Origin: an uncultured Clostridia bacterium | Lineage (GTDB): Bacteria > Bacillota > Clostridia > Tissierellales > Peptoniphilaceae | DNA length: 36,023 bases | Assembly (NCBI GenBank): GCA_945916025.1 | Contig: CAMEGD010000002.1 | Coordinates: 1-36,023, forward strand | Direction: 5' to 3' | Shown: piece after piece, positions 15,687 to 24,440 of the stretch | How the letters are laid out: each line of letters starts with the position of its first letter | Numbering within the stretch: position 1 is the first letter of the stretch | The notes under the pieces: generated by a model | The model's input: the letters and a program-made list of their open reading frames with translations, nothing else | Told to the model about the DNA's origin: nothing | The model's database searches: none | Made by a program: the position numbers and the translations under genes

Positions 15687-17129
15687 CTATCTAAAAGTCT
15701 TTTTTATTGAACCTAAAACGCCTCTTGCTATGTCTCTTCCTACTTGTCTACTAAAGGAATAGACGGCAGAACTAATCATCTTTCCAATCATATTGTCTCT
15801 AGGTGATTTAGTCTTTTCTTCTATCTTTTTAAGTTCTTCTGCCTTTACTATACTAGCTTCTTCATCAAACCTCTTGGCAAGTAATTCATAAGCAGATTCT
15901 CTATCTAGGGAATCCATATATTTTTCCCTTAAATAAGAAGAATTTACTATTTCTTTAGATTCATCTAAAGTTAAAGGCACAAAGGAAGACTTAGGTGGAT
16001 ATATAAGCCCCTTAACTACTGGAGTAGGGGAACCTGATTCGTCTAGGGTAGAAAAAATTGCTTCCCCAGTTCTTAGGTTTTGTATTTCACCTTCTAAGTT
16101 GAAGGAATCATTTTGTCTTAGACCTTGGGATATTTCCTTGATTGTTCTAATTTCCCTTGGAGAAAAGGCTCTTAGTTGGTGAATAATTTTAGTTCCTAAT
16201 TGGGAAGATACTTCGTCAGGAATATCCATTGGATTTTGGGTTACAAAGAAAACTCCAACTCCCTTAGACCTAATTAACTTAACAACTTGTAAAACTTTTT
16301 CTAGCAAGACCCTTGAACCGTTATTAAACAATAAGTGGGCTTCATCAAAGAAAAATACTAGTTTTGGAAACTCCCTGTTACCAACTTCTTCTAATTCTTC
16401 ATATAACTCAGACAAAAGCCAAAGTAAGAAAATAGAATACATTGTAGGGTTATTTACTAGCTTTTTACTAGATAGGATATTAATTATTCCCTTGCTGTCT
16501 TTTTCTCTTATTAAGTCAGTAATTGAAAGAGAAGGTTCATTAAAGAAAAAGTCTCCCCCTTGGTCTTCTAAAAGTAAGACTTTTCTTAATATAGCTGAAA
16601 TGCTTTGGCTAGTAACATTTCCATATTCTTTAGAAACTTCTTTTTTATTCTCATCAATATATCTTAATATAGATTTAAGGTCTTTTAAATCTAATAGGAG
16701 CATTCCTTCTGAATCGGCGATTCTAAAAGCTATATTTATGACTCCTTCTTGGGTGTCGTTTAGTCCAAGAATCTGTGACAATAGTAGTGGTCCTAATTCT
16801 GAAAGACTTACCCTAAGTGGAAGTCCCTCTTTTCCATAGACATCCCAAAGTTCAACTGGAAAGCTGGAAAAGTCCATACTTACTTCCAGCTCTTCAACTC
16901 TATCTTCTAAGTTATCCATAACCCCAGCTTTAGAAAGGTTACTAAGGTCTCCTTTTACGTCTGCTAAAACTACAGGAATACCTAATTCTGAAAAGGCTTC
17001 TGCTAGAACCTTTAAGGTTACAGTTTTCCCAGTACCTGTGGCACCACATATTAAGCCATGTTGATTTAATTTTTCAGTAAGTATACTTAAGTCTTCCTTG
17101 TCCTTGTTTTTTCCAAATACTATTTTCAT
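15687..17129 (-). CDS. HerA-like ATPase, DUF853 (YjgR) family
   Basis: This 480-aa protein is an AAA+/FtsK-HerA superfamily ATPase. Walker A GATGTGKT is at 29-36 and Walker B KLVFFFDEAHLL at 256-267; the region after it (FFVTQNPMDIPDEV) is the sensor-like FVTQNP motif typical of DUF853. The domain fills nearly the whole protein, which ends in a basic tail (RGVLGSIKKTFR). Family members such as E. coli YjgR are widespread but of unknown role; a NurA nuclease partner, the hallmark of true HerA, is not adjacent. Ribosome site GAAGGGAA lies just upstream. The gene is monocistronic, with a promoter in the divergent interval. Confidence 0.88.
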   Translation of the reverse strand: MKIVFGKNKDKEDLSILTEKLNQHGLICGATGTGKTVTLKVLAEAFSELGIPVVLADVKGDLSNLSKAGVMDNLEDRVEELEVSMDFSSFPVELWDVYGKEGLPLRVSLSELGPLLLSQILGLNDTQEGVINIAFRIADSEGMLLLDLKDLKSILRYIDENKKEVSKEYGNVTSQSISAILRKVLLLEDQGGDFFFNEPSLSITDLIREKDSKGIINILSSKKLVNNPTMYSIFLLWLLSELYEELEEVGNREFPKLVFFFDEAHLLFNNGSRVLLEKVLQVVKLIRSKGVGVFFVTQNPMDIPDEVSSQLGTKIIHQLRAFSPREIRTIKEISQGLRQNDSFNLEGEIQNLRTGEAIFSTLDESGSPTPVVKGLIYPPKSSFVPLTLDESKEIVNSSYLREKYMDSLDRESAYELLAKRFDEEASIVKAEELKKIEEKTKSPRDNMIGKMISSAVYSFSRQVGRDIARGVLGSIKKTFR

Positions 17130-17177
17130 AAAAGTTCCCTTCTTTTCTAATATTAGGTTTATATTTTTGTTATCTAT

Positions 17178-17205
17178 ATTCTATCAAAAAAACTAGTAAG
17201 GGCAA
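17178..17205 (-). promoter_or_regulatory. Probable promoter of the HerA-like gene
   Basis: On the minus strand TTGCCC (17205-17200), a 16-base spacer and TAGAAT (17183-17178), with a TGA extended -10 immediately before the hexamer. Confidence 0.55.
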
Positions 17206-17261
17206 ATATTAATTTATTAATAGCCTTTCATCTTAATAATATAGCTAAGAAAATTTAAATA

Positions 17262-17270
17262 TGTTATTAT
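17262..17270 (+). promoter_or_regulatory. Extended -10 promoter of a leaderless TPR transcript
   Basis: TGTTATTAT (TG at 17262-17263, TATTAT at 17265-17270) is an extended -10 element. The expected start, 7 bases after the hexamer, coincides with the ATG at 17277. No Shine-Dalgarno sequence exists between the two. Confidence 0.5.
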
Positions 17271-17276
17271 TTATAT

Positions 17277-18173
17277 ATGAAAAATTACAATAATGATTTA
17301 GATAAATTAATTTTAGAAGCTGAAAAACATAGGCATAATAAGGACTATCTTTTGTCTATAGACCTATACAAAGAGGCTTTATTTTTTCTTGAAAATGGAG
17401 AAAAAATAGAAGTCTTATTTAATCTTGCAGATGTTTATGGGGAAGTGAAAAACTTTGTAGGTGCAAACTTAGTCTACAATGAGATAATTGAAATAGACCC
17501 ACTAAGTAGCGGCGCCTGGTACGGGATAGCCTTTACCAACGAAATTTTAAATAATGACATATATATTTCTTTAGATGCTTACGAAAAGGCTATTGAACTA
17601 GACCCAGCCTACAAGGAAGCCTATTATTATGCAGCTACAATTTATGGTGATTTGGAAAATTATCCTAAGTCCATTTCTTATTTGGAAAAAGTAATTGAAC
17701 TAGACCCTGAAGACTATGTTGCCTATAATGACCTTGGTTCTATTTATGAAAGTCAGAAGGATTACAAGAAAGCTAAGAGTTATTTAGAAAAGTCAATTTC
17801 TATAAATGATCGTTATTATCTTTCTTATTTCAATTTAGGTGTAGTTCATAAGCAGATGGGTGACCATGAAAAAGCTATAGAGTATTATGAAAAAGCTAAG
17901 AATCTTTCAGATTCTAGGTTTATTTACCTCAACATGAGTGCGATTTATATAGAAGATAATAAATTAGATGAGGCCATAAAGATTCTTACTGAGGGAATTA
18001 AGGAAAATGGACACTATATTTTATATTATAATAGAGCTTGTTCTTATAGGAAATTAGGCAAAATTGGTCTGGCTCTAAAAGATTTTGAAGAAGCCTATAA
18101 TCAAGATGACAAAGTATCAGACTGGGCAAAAAACGACCCAGACTTAAAAGATATTATTAAGGAGTATTTATGA
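17277..18173 (+). CDS. Tetratricopeptide repeat protein
   Basis: The 298-aa protein consists almost wholly of TPR units, about seven in tandem from residue 18 on. Clear repeat ends are ISLDAYEKAIELDPAYKEAY, then YLEKVIELDPEDYVAYNDLG, and AIEYYEKAKNLS. TPRs mediate protein-protein contacts; there is no signal peptide or catalytic domain, so it is a cytoplasmic scaffold or adaptor of unknown partner. The ATG has no ribosome site, but an extended -10 box ends 6 bases before it, which suggests leaderless translation. It overlaps map by 4 bases (ATGA), so the two are coupled. Confidence 0.9.
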   Translation: MKNYNNDLDKLILEAEKHRHNKDYLLSIDLYKEALFFLENGEKIEVLFNLADVYGEVKNFVGANLVYNEIIEIDPLSSGAWYGIAFTNEILNNDIYISLDAYEKAIELDPAYKEAYYYAATIYGDLENYPKSISYLEKVIELDPEDYVAYNDLGSIYESQKDYKKAKSYLEKSISINDRYYLSYFNLGVVHKQMGDHEKAIEYYEKAKNLSDSRFIYLNMSAIYIEDNKLDEAIKILTEGIKENGHYILYYNRACSYRKLGKIGLALKDFEEAYNQDDKVSDWAKNDPDLKDIIKEYL

Positions 18174-18919
18174 TAATTTTAAAGACAGATGAACAAATAG
18201 AAAAAATGCATAAGGCAGGAAAGCTTTTAGCATCAGTCCACAGAGAACTTAGAAACATTATTAAACCAGGTGTAACTACCATGGAACTAGACCAGTTTGT
18301 AGAAAACTATATAACTGAAAGGGGAGCTTATCCAGAACAAAAGGGATACAACGGCTTTCCTTATTCAATATGTGCCTCTATCAACGATGAGATTTGTCAT
18401 GGTTTTCCAAGAAATGAAAAGCTAGTTGAAGGTGACATCTTAACGGTAGATATGGTGGTAAATTTAGATGGTTATCTTGCTGATTCTGCTTGGTCTTATG
18501 GAGTTGGAGAAATTTCTAAGGAAAAACAGGATTTACTTGATGTTACAAAAGAGTGCCTTTACAAGGGGATAGAACAAGTAAAGGTTGGAAATAGGCTAGG
18601 TGATATTGGCCACGCCATCCAATCCTATGCAGAGTCATTAGGATATTCAGTTGTGAGAGATTTCATTGGTCATGGAATAGGAAAAGATATGCACGAGGAA
18701 CCCCAAGTATTACACTATGGAAGACCTGGTAGAGGTTTAAGACTTATGGAAGGCATGGTCTTTACAATTGAACCAATGATAAATATTGGAAAGTACAACA
18801 TAAAAATGGACGACAATAAGTGGACAGCTAGAACTATAGACGGGAAAATGTCCGCTCAATACGAACACACACTAGCCTTGACTAAGAATGGAGTAATTAT
18901 TTTAACTGCTCAAGACTAA
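18170..18919 (+). CDS. map: Methionine aminopeptidase, type I
   Basis: Map (249 aa) removes the initiator methionine from nascent proteins. The five metal ligands fall in the expected order and spacing: Asp94, Asp105, His168, Glu201 and Glu232, matching the E. coli enzyme with a shift of three. The substrate-site His77 (CHGFP) and His175 (GKDMHEEP) are present. It lacks an N-terminal zinc extension. Ribosome site AAGGAG precedes the ATG, which overlaps the TPR stop. It is not in the usual secY-adk-map-infA ribosomal cluster, so it may be an additional copy; this cannot be decided from the window. Confidence 0.96.
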   Translation: MIILKTDEQIEKMHKAGKLLASVHRELRNIIKPGVTTMELDQFVENYITERGAYPEQKGYNGFPYSICASINDEICHGFPRNEKLVEGDILTVDMVVNLDGYLADSAWSYGVGEISKEKQDLLDVTKECLYKGIEQVKVGNRLGDIGHAIQSYAESLGYSVVRDFIGHGIGKDMHEEPQVLHYGRPGRGLRLMEGMVFTIEPMINIGKYNIKMDDNKWTARTIDGKMSAQYEHTLALTKNGVIILTAQD

Positions 18920-18927
18920 GGAGGAAA

Positions 18928-20298
18928 ATGAAAAGACAAGTAAATTTACTATCTGGGGATATAAAAAGTTCCCTCATAAAAATGAGTATACCACTAATGG
19001 GTATATCCTTTGTCCAAATAACTTATAATTTAGTTGATATGTTTTGGCTAGGGCGTTTTAGTGATGAGGCAGTAGCAGCTGTAGGAACTGCAGGCCTTGT
19101 AAATTATATAGGTAACTCTTTAGCCATGGTGGGTAGAGTGGGGGCAGCTACTTGGATTGCCCAATCTTACGGCAGGGGAAATTATAAGGACACAAAGGCC
19201 TATATTGAAAGTGGAATAAAGGTAAATATTGCAATTTCTATTTTTTATACTATATTTGCTTTTTTAATGATGGAAACTTTTTTAGGCTTTTTTACTTTAA
19301 CAGAAAACGTAAAAAACTATGCTGTTGAATACTTACTTATCCAAATTTCAGGGATGGTGATAGTCTTTCTAAACCCTATGTTTGCAGTAACTTACAATAG
19401 TATTGGAAATAGCATGACCCCTTTTAAACTAAGCTTAATAGGTCTAACGATGAACTTCATCTTAGATCCTATTTTTATATTTGTTTTTAAAATGGGAGTT
19501 ACTGGTGTAGCCTTAGCAACAATAGGAGCACAACTTTGTGTCTTATTAGCCTATTTATATATTACAAAAAAATCCAGTAACTTTTTAGGAGATGTAAGGA
19601 TAATATCCAAACCAGAAGTTAAAAAGATTATAGATATTTTATTTATTGGATGGCCAGCCTCTGTCCAAAGTACAGCCATGGCCCTAATAGCAGTAGTATT
19701 AAATACCTTCATTTCAAAATTTGGTCCAATGCCAATGGCTGTATATTCTTTAGGAATTCAGATTGAATCTATATGCTGGATGACAGCAGATGGATTTTCT
19801 GTAGCTGTGTCTTCATTTATGGGCCAAAACTTAGGGGCACAAAACTATGAAAGACTCAAAAAAGGGTATAAAGAAAGTGTAAAAATTTTTATAACCATTG
19901 GCCTTATAGCTATGGTAATTCTCACCTTGTTTGGAGAAAACCTAATTGCCTTATTTATTCCTGAGGACCCATTAGCTCACAAGGAGGGGGGAAAACTTTT
20001 GAGGATAATGGGACTTTCTGAAATACTTATGGCTTTAGAAATTGGCATTAACGGAGCTCTAAATGGAGTTGGATTAACAAAATTTCCAGCTATTAATGGG
20101 CTTTTTGGAAACTTATTAAGAATTCCAATTTCCTTATTTTTAATTCCATATTTGGGATTAAGTGGAATTTGGATAGCCATAAGCATTACAATGGCTCTAA
20201 AGGGCCTATCAGCAATAATTGCCTATGGTTTTATTAGAAAGAAGACAGACGGATTTAGACAACTTTCGTATAGGAGGAACTTAGATGAGACAACTTGA
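18928..20298 (+). CDS. MATE family multidrug/Na+ antiporter
   Basis: The 456-aa protein is highly hydrophobic with twelve expected membrane helices in two similar halves, the MATE layout. The N-terminal half carries FVQITYNLVDMFWLGRF and AVAAVGTAGL; the second half repeats the pattern (FIGWPASVQSTAMALIAVV, then VYSLGIQIESICWM). MATE proteins export cationic drugs or metabolites using Na+ or H+ gradients. AAGGAGG lies 5 bases from the ATG. It sits 8 bases after map and overlaps the cyclophilin gene by 14 bases. Substrate unknown. Confidence 0.93.
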   Translation: MKRQVNLLSGDIKSSLIKMSIPLMGISFVQITYNLVDMFWLGRFSDEAVAAVGTAGLVNYIGNSLAMVGRVGAATWIAQSYGRGNYKDTKAYIESGIKVNIAISIFYTIFAFLMMETFLGFFTLTENVKNYAVEYLLIQISGMVIVFLNPMFAVTYNSIGNSMTPFKLSLIGLTMNFILDPIFIFVFKMGVTGVALATIGAQLCVLLAYLYITKKSSNFLGDVRIISKPEVKKIIDILFIGWPASVQSTAMALIAVVLNTFISKFGPMPMAVYSLGIQIESICWMTADGFSVAVSSFMGQNLGAQNYERLKKGYKESVKIFITIGLIAMVILTLFGENLIALFIPEDPLAHKEGGKLLRIMGLSEILMALEIGINGALNGVGLTKFPAINGLFGNLLRIPISLFLIPYLGLSGIWIAISITMALKGLSAIIAYGFIRKKTDGFRQLSYRRNLDETT

Positions 20299-20884
20299 TA
20301 AACCTACAATAGGTGAACAAATAGCAATAATTTCCACAAACCATGGAATAATCAAAGTAAGATTATTTGAAGACGAGGCTAAAAAAGCAGTGGAAAACTT
20401 TAAAGGTCATAGTTCTAATGGATACTATGACAATACTACCTTCCATAGAGTAATTAAGGACTTTATGATTCAAGGTGGAGATCCTGAAGGAACAGGTTTA
20501 GGTGGAGCTAGTATTTGGGGAAAACCATTTGAAGATGAGTTTTCAATTAACTTAAGACATTTTTACGGAGCCTTATCAATGGCCAATTCAGGACCAAATA
20601 CAAATGGATCCCAGTTTTTCATAGTTCAAGGATCTAAAATTGGTCCAGATATAATTGGACAAATGAAAGATTTAGGAAAAGACAATGGATTCTCAGATTC
20701 AGTAGTAGAGGCTTATGAAGAACTAGGTGGAGCCTACTGGTTAGATGGAAAGCACACAGTATTTGGCCAAGTCTTTGAAGGAATGGAAGTAGTTGAAGAA
20801 ATAGTAAATGTAGAAACAGACTTTAGAGACAAACCAAAGGATCCTATTATTATCCAATCAATTATTATTGATAATTTTAGATAA
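20285..20884 (+). CDS. Peptidyl-prolyl cis-trans isomerase, cyclophilin type
   Basis: This 199-aa cytoplasmic cyclophilin speeds proline isomerisation in folding proteins. The active-site motifs TTFHRVIKDFMIQGGDPEGTG and NGSQFFIV are intact, including the catalytic Arg and the Phe/Gln pocket residues. A roughly 35-residue insertion (IIGQMKDLGKDNGFSDS) before the KHTVFGQVFEGMEVV segment is larger than in short cyclophilins but common in clostridial ones. AGGAGG (20273-20278) fixes the ATG. It is the last gene of the TPR-map-MATE unit; no strong terminator follows before the csbD promoter region. Confidence 0.93.
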   Translation: MRQLDKPTIGEQIAIISTNHGIIKVRLFEDEAKKAVENFKGHSSNGYYDNTTFHRVIKDFMIQGGDPEGTGLGGASIWGKPFEDEFSINLRHFYGALSMANSGPNTNGSQFFIVQGSKIGPDIIGQMKDLGKDNGFSDSVVEAYEELGGAYWLDGKHTVFGQVFEGMEVVEEIVNVETDFRDKPKDPIIIQSIIIDNFR

Positions 20885-20906
20885 TATGTAAAAATTTCAA
20901 AAAAGG

Positions 20907-20934
20907 TTTTCATCTTTTCATTATGTGGTATATA
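20907..20934 (+). promoter_or_regulatory. Possible promoter of the csbD-like gene
   Basis: TTTTCA (20907-20912), 16 bases, TATATA (20929-20934). A SigB-like reading (GTTTT ... GGTAT) can also be drawn but fits poorly. Confidence 0.35.
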
Positions 20935-20969
20935 AGAACTAATACATTAACTTGAAAGGAGAGTATTTT

Positions 20970-22364
20970 ATGAACAAGGATATTCTAAAAGGTAAATGGA
21001 GTCAAATAACCGGTACCATCCAAAAAAAATGGGGACAAATAACAGATGACGAATTAACCAAGATTAAAGGGGATACAACTCGTTTTAAAGGTATTCTTCA
21101 AGAAAAATATGGATATACAAAGCAAGAAGCTGAAAATATGTATAACGAAGTTTTTGACATGGGTAACAGTGTAAAAGATTCAATTGTCGACAAAAAAGAT
21201 GACCTTGTAGATAAAGGACAGTCCTTTAAAGACAAGGTTGATGCTAAAAAAAGAGAATTAATTGAAAATAAGGGATCATTTAGGGATAGAATTCCTGGAA
21301 ATGAATACCTTACAGACAAGCAGATAATTGAAAAAAGAAATGAAGAAATTAGAACTTATAGAACCAAAGAACGAATCGAAGATAGGTATTTTCCTAGAAA
21401 TGGACTTGAAAAAGAAGATTCTTTATTAGAATGTGAAGATATCCAAGGACTTGCAAAAAACAGGGAAAAAAATGAAAAACTAATAGGTGAAAATATGAAA
21501 AGAAATGAATATTTAGAAGACAGAGACCTTGATAGAGATGAAAGAATACTTGAAGAGGATAAAGTATTAGACGAAGAATTAAAAGATGTTGATAACTTAA
21601 TAGGTAAAAGAGTATTAGTAGACAAGTACTTTGAAGAGGATGCTACAGATGATTACATTGAATTAGGAAATAAGCCGAGAGAAGCTGCACCTGATGAAGA
21701 AGTAGTTACAGGAAAGAAAATATTAATAAATAGACATTTTGAAGATGACCCTACTGATGATTATGTTGAAGTAGGACAAGGAAGCCTTAAGGACAAAAGA
21801 ACAGTTGATGATAGAGAGATTTTTGAAGATACTCTAGTTAACAATGAGGCTGAATATTTTGTAGAAGAAGACCATCTTGAAAGACCTGAAAGATACTTTG
21901 AAGAAGATGACTCAATCTTAATTGGTGATAGAAGGGACAATGAAACTTTCACAGTAACCCATAAAGAAACTCTTGTAGACCATGACTTAGATGATGATCT
22001 TGAATATGACGAAGAAGACATGTTATATGGAAAAGCGGAATATGAAAGAGACTTATTAAGTGGAAAAGACGTAGCCTATGAAACTGAGTTTGATGGTTTA
22101 AATAAGGGAGACGAAGACTTGTTCGAAGAAGAAAACAACTTAACAAATGAAAATCTTTATGAAGTTGAAGTGTTAGATGAAGAAGATTTGCTTTTAGAAG
22201 AAGATGTAGCTAAAAGAGATATTAAAAAAGAAGATTTAAAGACAAAAGAAGAATTAGAAGAATCTCTTTTAAGGGACGAAAAAGATCAAAGGATTGATGA
22301 AGATTTTTATAGAGAAGTAGGAGAAGCTACTGCCTATATCAAAGAAGAAAATCAAATTAAGTAA
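20970..22364 (+). CDS. CsbD-family protein with a long acidic, repeat-bearing tail
   Basis: Residues 1-62 are a complete CsbD domain (MNKDILKGKWSQITGTIQKK, then WGQITDDEL and LQEKYGYTKQEAEN), a small fold of general-stress proteins in Bacillus and others, where the whole protein is only about 60-70 aa. Here it is followed by about 400 strongly charged residues rich in Asp, Glu, Lys and Arg with no hydrophobic segment, probably disordered or coiled. Two 22-residue repeats lie at 212-233 and 248-269, 12 of 22 identical (core FE.D.TDDY.E.G). The ATG at 20970 follows AAAGGAGAG; an in-frame TTG at 20952 lies upstream of that site. Monocistronic with its own terminator. Role unknown; a stress or desiccation protectant is a guess. 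Confidence 0.85.
   Translation: MNKDILKGKWSQITGTIQKKWGQITDDELTKIKGDTTRFKGILQEKYGYTKQEAENMYNEVFDMGNSVKDSIVDKKDDLVDKGQSFKDKVDAKKRELIENKGSFRDRIPGNEYLTDKQIIEKRNEEIRTYRTKERIEDRYFPRNGLEKEDSLLECEDIQGLAKNREKNEKLIGENMKRNEYLEDRDLDRDERILEEDKVLDEELKDVDNLIGKRVLVDKYFEEDATDDYIELGNKPREAAPDEEVVTGKKILINRHFEDDPTDDYVEVGQGSLKDKRTVDDREIFEDTLVNNEAEYFVEEDHLERPERYFEEDDSILIGDRRDNETFTVTHKETLVDHDLDDDLEYDEEDMLYGKAEYERDLLSGKDVAYETEFDGLNKGDEDLFEEENNLTNENLYEVEVLDEEDLLLEEDVAKRDIKKEDLKTKEELEESLLRDEKDQRIDEDFYREVGEATAYIKEENQIK
21603..21776 (+). repeat. Two 66-bp in-frame repeats in the CsbD-like tail
   Basis: Bases 21603-21668 and 21711-21776 each encode 22 residues starting with Gly-Lys and ending in Gly, with 12 identical positions and mostly conservative changes elsewhere. 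A weaker third copy may begin near RYFEEDD (codons about 309-315). Confidence 0.7.
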
Positions 22365-22377
22365 GTAAATTAGCCAA

Positions 22378-22413
22378 ACACCTAAGAAAAAAGTATTTCT
22401 TGGGTGTTTTTTT
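22378..22413 (+). terminator. Intrinsic terminator after the csbD-like gene
   Basis: ACACC (22378-22382) pairs with GGTGT (22403-22407), with inner AAGAAA/TTTCTT pairing, followed by T7 (22407-22413). Confidence 0.9.
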
Positions 22414-22433
22414 GTAAATACTAAAAAAAAGTG

Positions 22434-22462
22434 TTGACATTTCACTTTGACCCATATATAAT
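22434..22462 (+). promoter_or_regulatory. Consensus SigA promoter of the met transporter operon
   Basis: A perfect TTGACA (22434-22439), 17-base spacer and perfect TATAAT (22457-22462). Transcription should begin near 22469. Such strength fits control at the leader rather than at initiation. Confidence 0.95.
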
Positions 22463-22468
22463 TCATAT

Positions 22469-22740
22469 ATATTTAATATTTACTGGGATGAGGAGAGTAC
22501 TATTAAATTGATCCTTACAGAGACATTTCGGTTGGTGAGAGAAATGGGAGAGATTAATAGGAAAATGGCCTCTGAGTATTTGTACCGAGACATTTTTGTT
22601 TAGGCTACAACAGGAACTCCTGTTATAGAGTTAAGGGTATGTTTGTACCCTGTGAGGTCTTTTTAGTGATAAAAAGATAAATTAAGGTGGTAACACGTAG
22701 TTTTAGCTTTCGTCCTTTTTAGGGATGGAAGCTTTTTTTT
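22469..22740 (+). promoter_or_regulatory. Methionine T-box leader
   Basis: The T-box sequence AAGGTGGTAACACG (22684-22697) is followed by a terminator (AGCTTTCGTCC at 22705-22715 pairing with GGATGGAAGCT at 22723-22733, then T8). Stem I is recognisable: TACT (22481-22484) pairs AGTA (22575-22578) and GAGG (22490-22493) pairs CCTC (22569-22572), with the GGGAT/TG asymmetry of a kink-turn. The triplet in the specifier loop is ATG (22565-22567), i.e. Met. Uncharged tRNA-Met should stabilise the antiterminator and switch on the methionine transporter genes downstream, which agrees with the specifier. Confidence 0.93.
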
Positions 22741-22775
22741 GTTTCTATTCCAGTAAAATATCAAAGGAGTAAATA

Positions 22776-23783
22776 ATGATTAGGGTAGAAAATTTAGTTA
22801 AAGAATATTATTTAAAAGACAATGTATTAAGGGCTGTGGATGATATTTCATTTAATGTAAGTAAGGGGGAAGTTTTTGGTTTTATTGGACTTAGTGGTGC
22901 AGGTAAGTCAACCCTTGTTAGGTGCCTAAATAAGCTGGAAGAAAAAACTTCAGGTGACATTTATATTGATAATACAGATATTTCCATATTAAATGAAAAA
23001 GAATTACTGGAAATTAGAAGAAGTATAGGAATGATTTTTCAAAATTTTAATTTATTTAAACAAAGGACAGTATTTGAAAATATAGCATATCCATTAGAAC
23101 TTATAGGAATTTCAAAAAATGAAATAAGAGAAAGAGTAAATGAAATACTCGACTTTGTTGGATTGACTGACAAAATCAATTCTTATCCAAGGGAACTATC
23201 AGGTGGACAAAAACAAAGGGTAGCCATAGCAAGGGCTTTGTCAACAAGACCAAAAATATTACTAAGTGATGAGTCCACATCTGCCTTAGACCCAAAGAAC
23301 ACAGATCAGATTTTGAAATTATTAAAGGATTCTGTAAAGGCCTTTGATATGACAGTTATTATGATAACCCATCAAATGGAAGTTGCAAAAAATATTTGTG
23401 ACAGGATAGCTGTACTGGACAAGGGAAGGATTATAGAAACTGGAACTGTTGAAGAGGTATTTAATAATCCAAAGACGGAAATGACCAGGTCTTTAATAAG
23501 GGCTCTTCCAGATGAAGCTGAAGATATTATTTTAGATAGGAATAGTTTTAAAGGAACCCTACTTCACCTAAATTTTGGACCTTCTACAGTGAAGCTTCCA
23601 ATTATAAATAATTTAATTAAGAATTCAAATGTAGTAGTAAATATTTTATCTGGAAATATTTCTACTATTTCTTCTAAATCCACTAGTGGATACTTAACAG
23701 TAGAACTAGTTGGAGATAAGGAGGAGATAGACAAAGAAATAAGAAATTTAGAAAATCAAAATGTAGGAGTTGAAAGATTATGA
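22776..23783 (+). CDS. metN: Methionine ABC transporter, ATP-binding protein
   Basis: MetN (335 aa) powers methionine uptake. Walker A GLSGAGKST is at 39-47, the signature LSGGQKQR is at about 141-148 and Walker B with D-loop (ILLSDESTSALDP) follows. The C-terminal 90 residues (from GTLLHLNFG) are the NIL domain that senses internal methionine and inhibits transport. AAAGGAG lies before the ATG. Expression is governed by the Met T-box directly upstream. It overlaps metI by 4 bases. Confidence 0.96.
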   Translation: MIRVENLVKEYYLKDNVLRAVDDISFNVSKGEVFGFIGLSGAGKSTLVRCLNKLEEKTSGDIYIDNTDISILNEKELLEIRRSIGMIFQNFNLFKQRTVFENIAYPLELIGISKNEIRERVNEILDFVGLTDKINSYPRELSGGQKQRVAIARALSTRPKILLSDESTSALDPKNTDQILKLLKDSVKAFDMTVIMITHQMEVAKNICDRIAVLDKGRIIETGTVEEVFNNPKTEMTRSLIRALPDEAEDIILDRNSFKGTLLHLNFGPSTVKLPIINNLIKNSNVVVNILSGNISTISSKSTSGYLTVELVGDKEEIDKEIRNLENQNVGVERL

Positions 23784-24430
23784 TTAATAGTTATTTAAAA
23801 ATAGTGTTGCCAGCCCTACCAGAGACATTGATTATGGTCTTAGTATCATCTTTAGTGGGAGTGATTTTTGGACTTCCTCTAGGGGTTTTATTATATATTA
23901 GCAAAGAGGGAGGCCTAAAAGAAAACAAAAGAGTTTATAGGTTTTTCGATGCATTTATAAATGTGTTTAGGTCATTACCCTTTATTGTATTAATGCTAGT
24001 TCTAGTACCACTTACTGTATTGTTAGTTGGAAAAAGAATTGGCTTAAAGGCCGCTATAGTACCCCTTTCAGTTTCAGCTATACCCTTTATAGCTAGGTTA
24101 ATTGAAGGAGACTTGTCTGAGGTAGACAAGGGGATTATTGAAGCAGCTAGGTCTATGGGTTCTTCTGTAAAAGACATTATTAAACTTGTCATACATGAAG
24201 CTAGTCCAAAATTAATATCATCAGTTACTATGACTGTTATTAGCCTAGTTGGACAATCTGCTATTGTTGGAACAATAGGTGGAGGCGGCTTGGGAGATGT
24301 TGCTTTAAGATATGGTTATCAGAGAAATGAAATAGATATCCTATGGATGTCTTGTATAACCATTATCTTGATTGTACAATCTGTACAATTTGTTGGAATG
24401 AATGTATCTAGAAGTCTAGATAAAAATTAG
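23780..24430 (+). CDS. metI: Methionine ABC transporter permease
   Basis: MetI (216 aa) is the membrane channel of the transporter, with five expected helices (the first at about residues 12-38). The EAA loop that docks onto MetN is present (EAARSMGSSVKDIIKLVIHEA). The family segment VGQSAIVGTIGGGGLGDVALRYGYQR follows, seen here in two parts: VGQSAIVGTIGGGGLG and DVALRYGYQR. ATGA overlap with metN gives coupled translation. Length and motifs are normal. Confidence 0.95.
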   Translation: MINSYLKIVLPALPETLIMVLVSSLVGVIFGLPLGVLLYISKEGGLKENKRVYRFFDAFINVFRSLPFIVLMLVLVPLTVLLVGKRIGLKAAIVPLSVSAIPFIARLIEGDLSEVDKGIIEAARSMGSSVKDIIKLVIHEASPKLISSVTMTVISLVGQSAIVGTIGGGGLGDVALRYGYQRNEIDILWMSCITIILIVQSVQFVGMNVSRSLDKN

Positions 24431-24440
24431 GGAGGAAATT

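Noticed and set aside
20900..20934. SigB-type promoter for the csbD-like gene
   Set aside because: The GTTTT...GGTAT match is poor in both boxes, and a SigA-like reading fits as well.
21098..22146. Several serine- and leucine-rich minus-strand frames opposite the csbD-like tail
   Set aside because: Their composition is the mirror of GAA/GAT-rich codons in the acidic tail; no start signals.
22544..22546. Alternative ATG as T-box specifier
   Set aside because: It lies in the apical part of stem I, whereas 22565-22567 directly borders the base helix and kink-turn, the normal specifier position.
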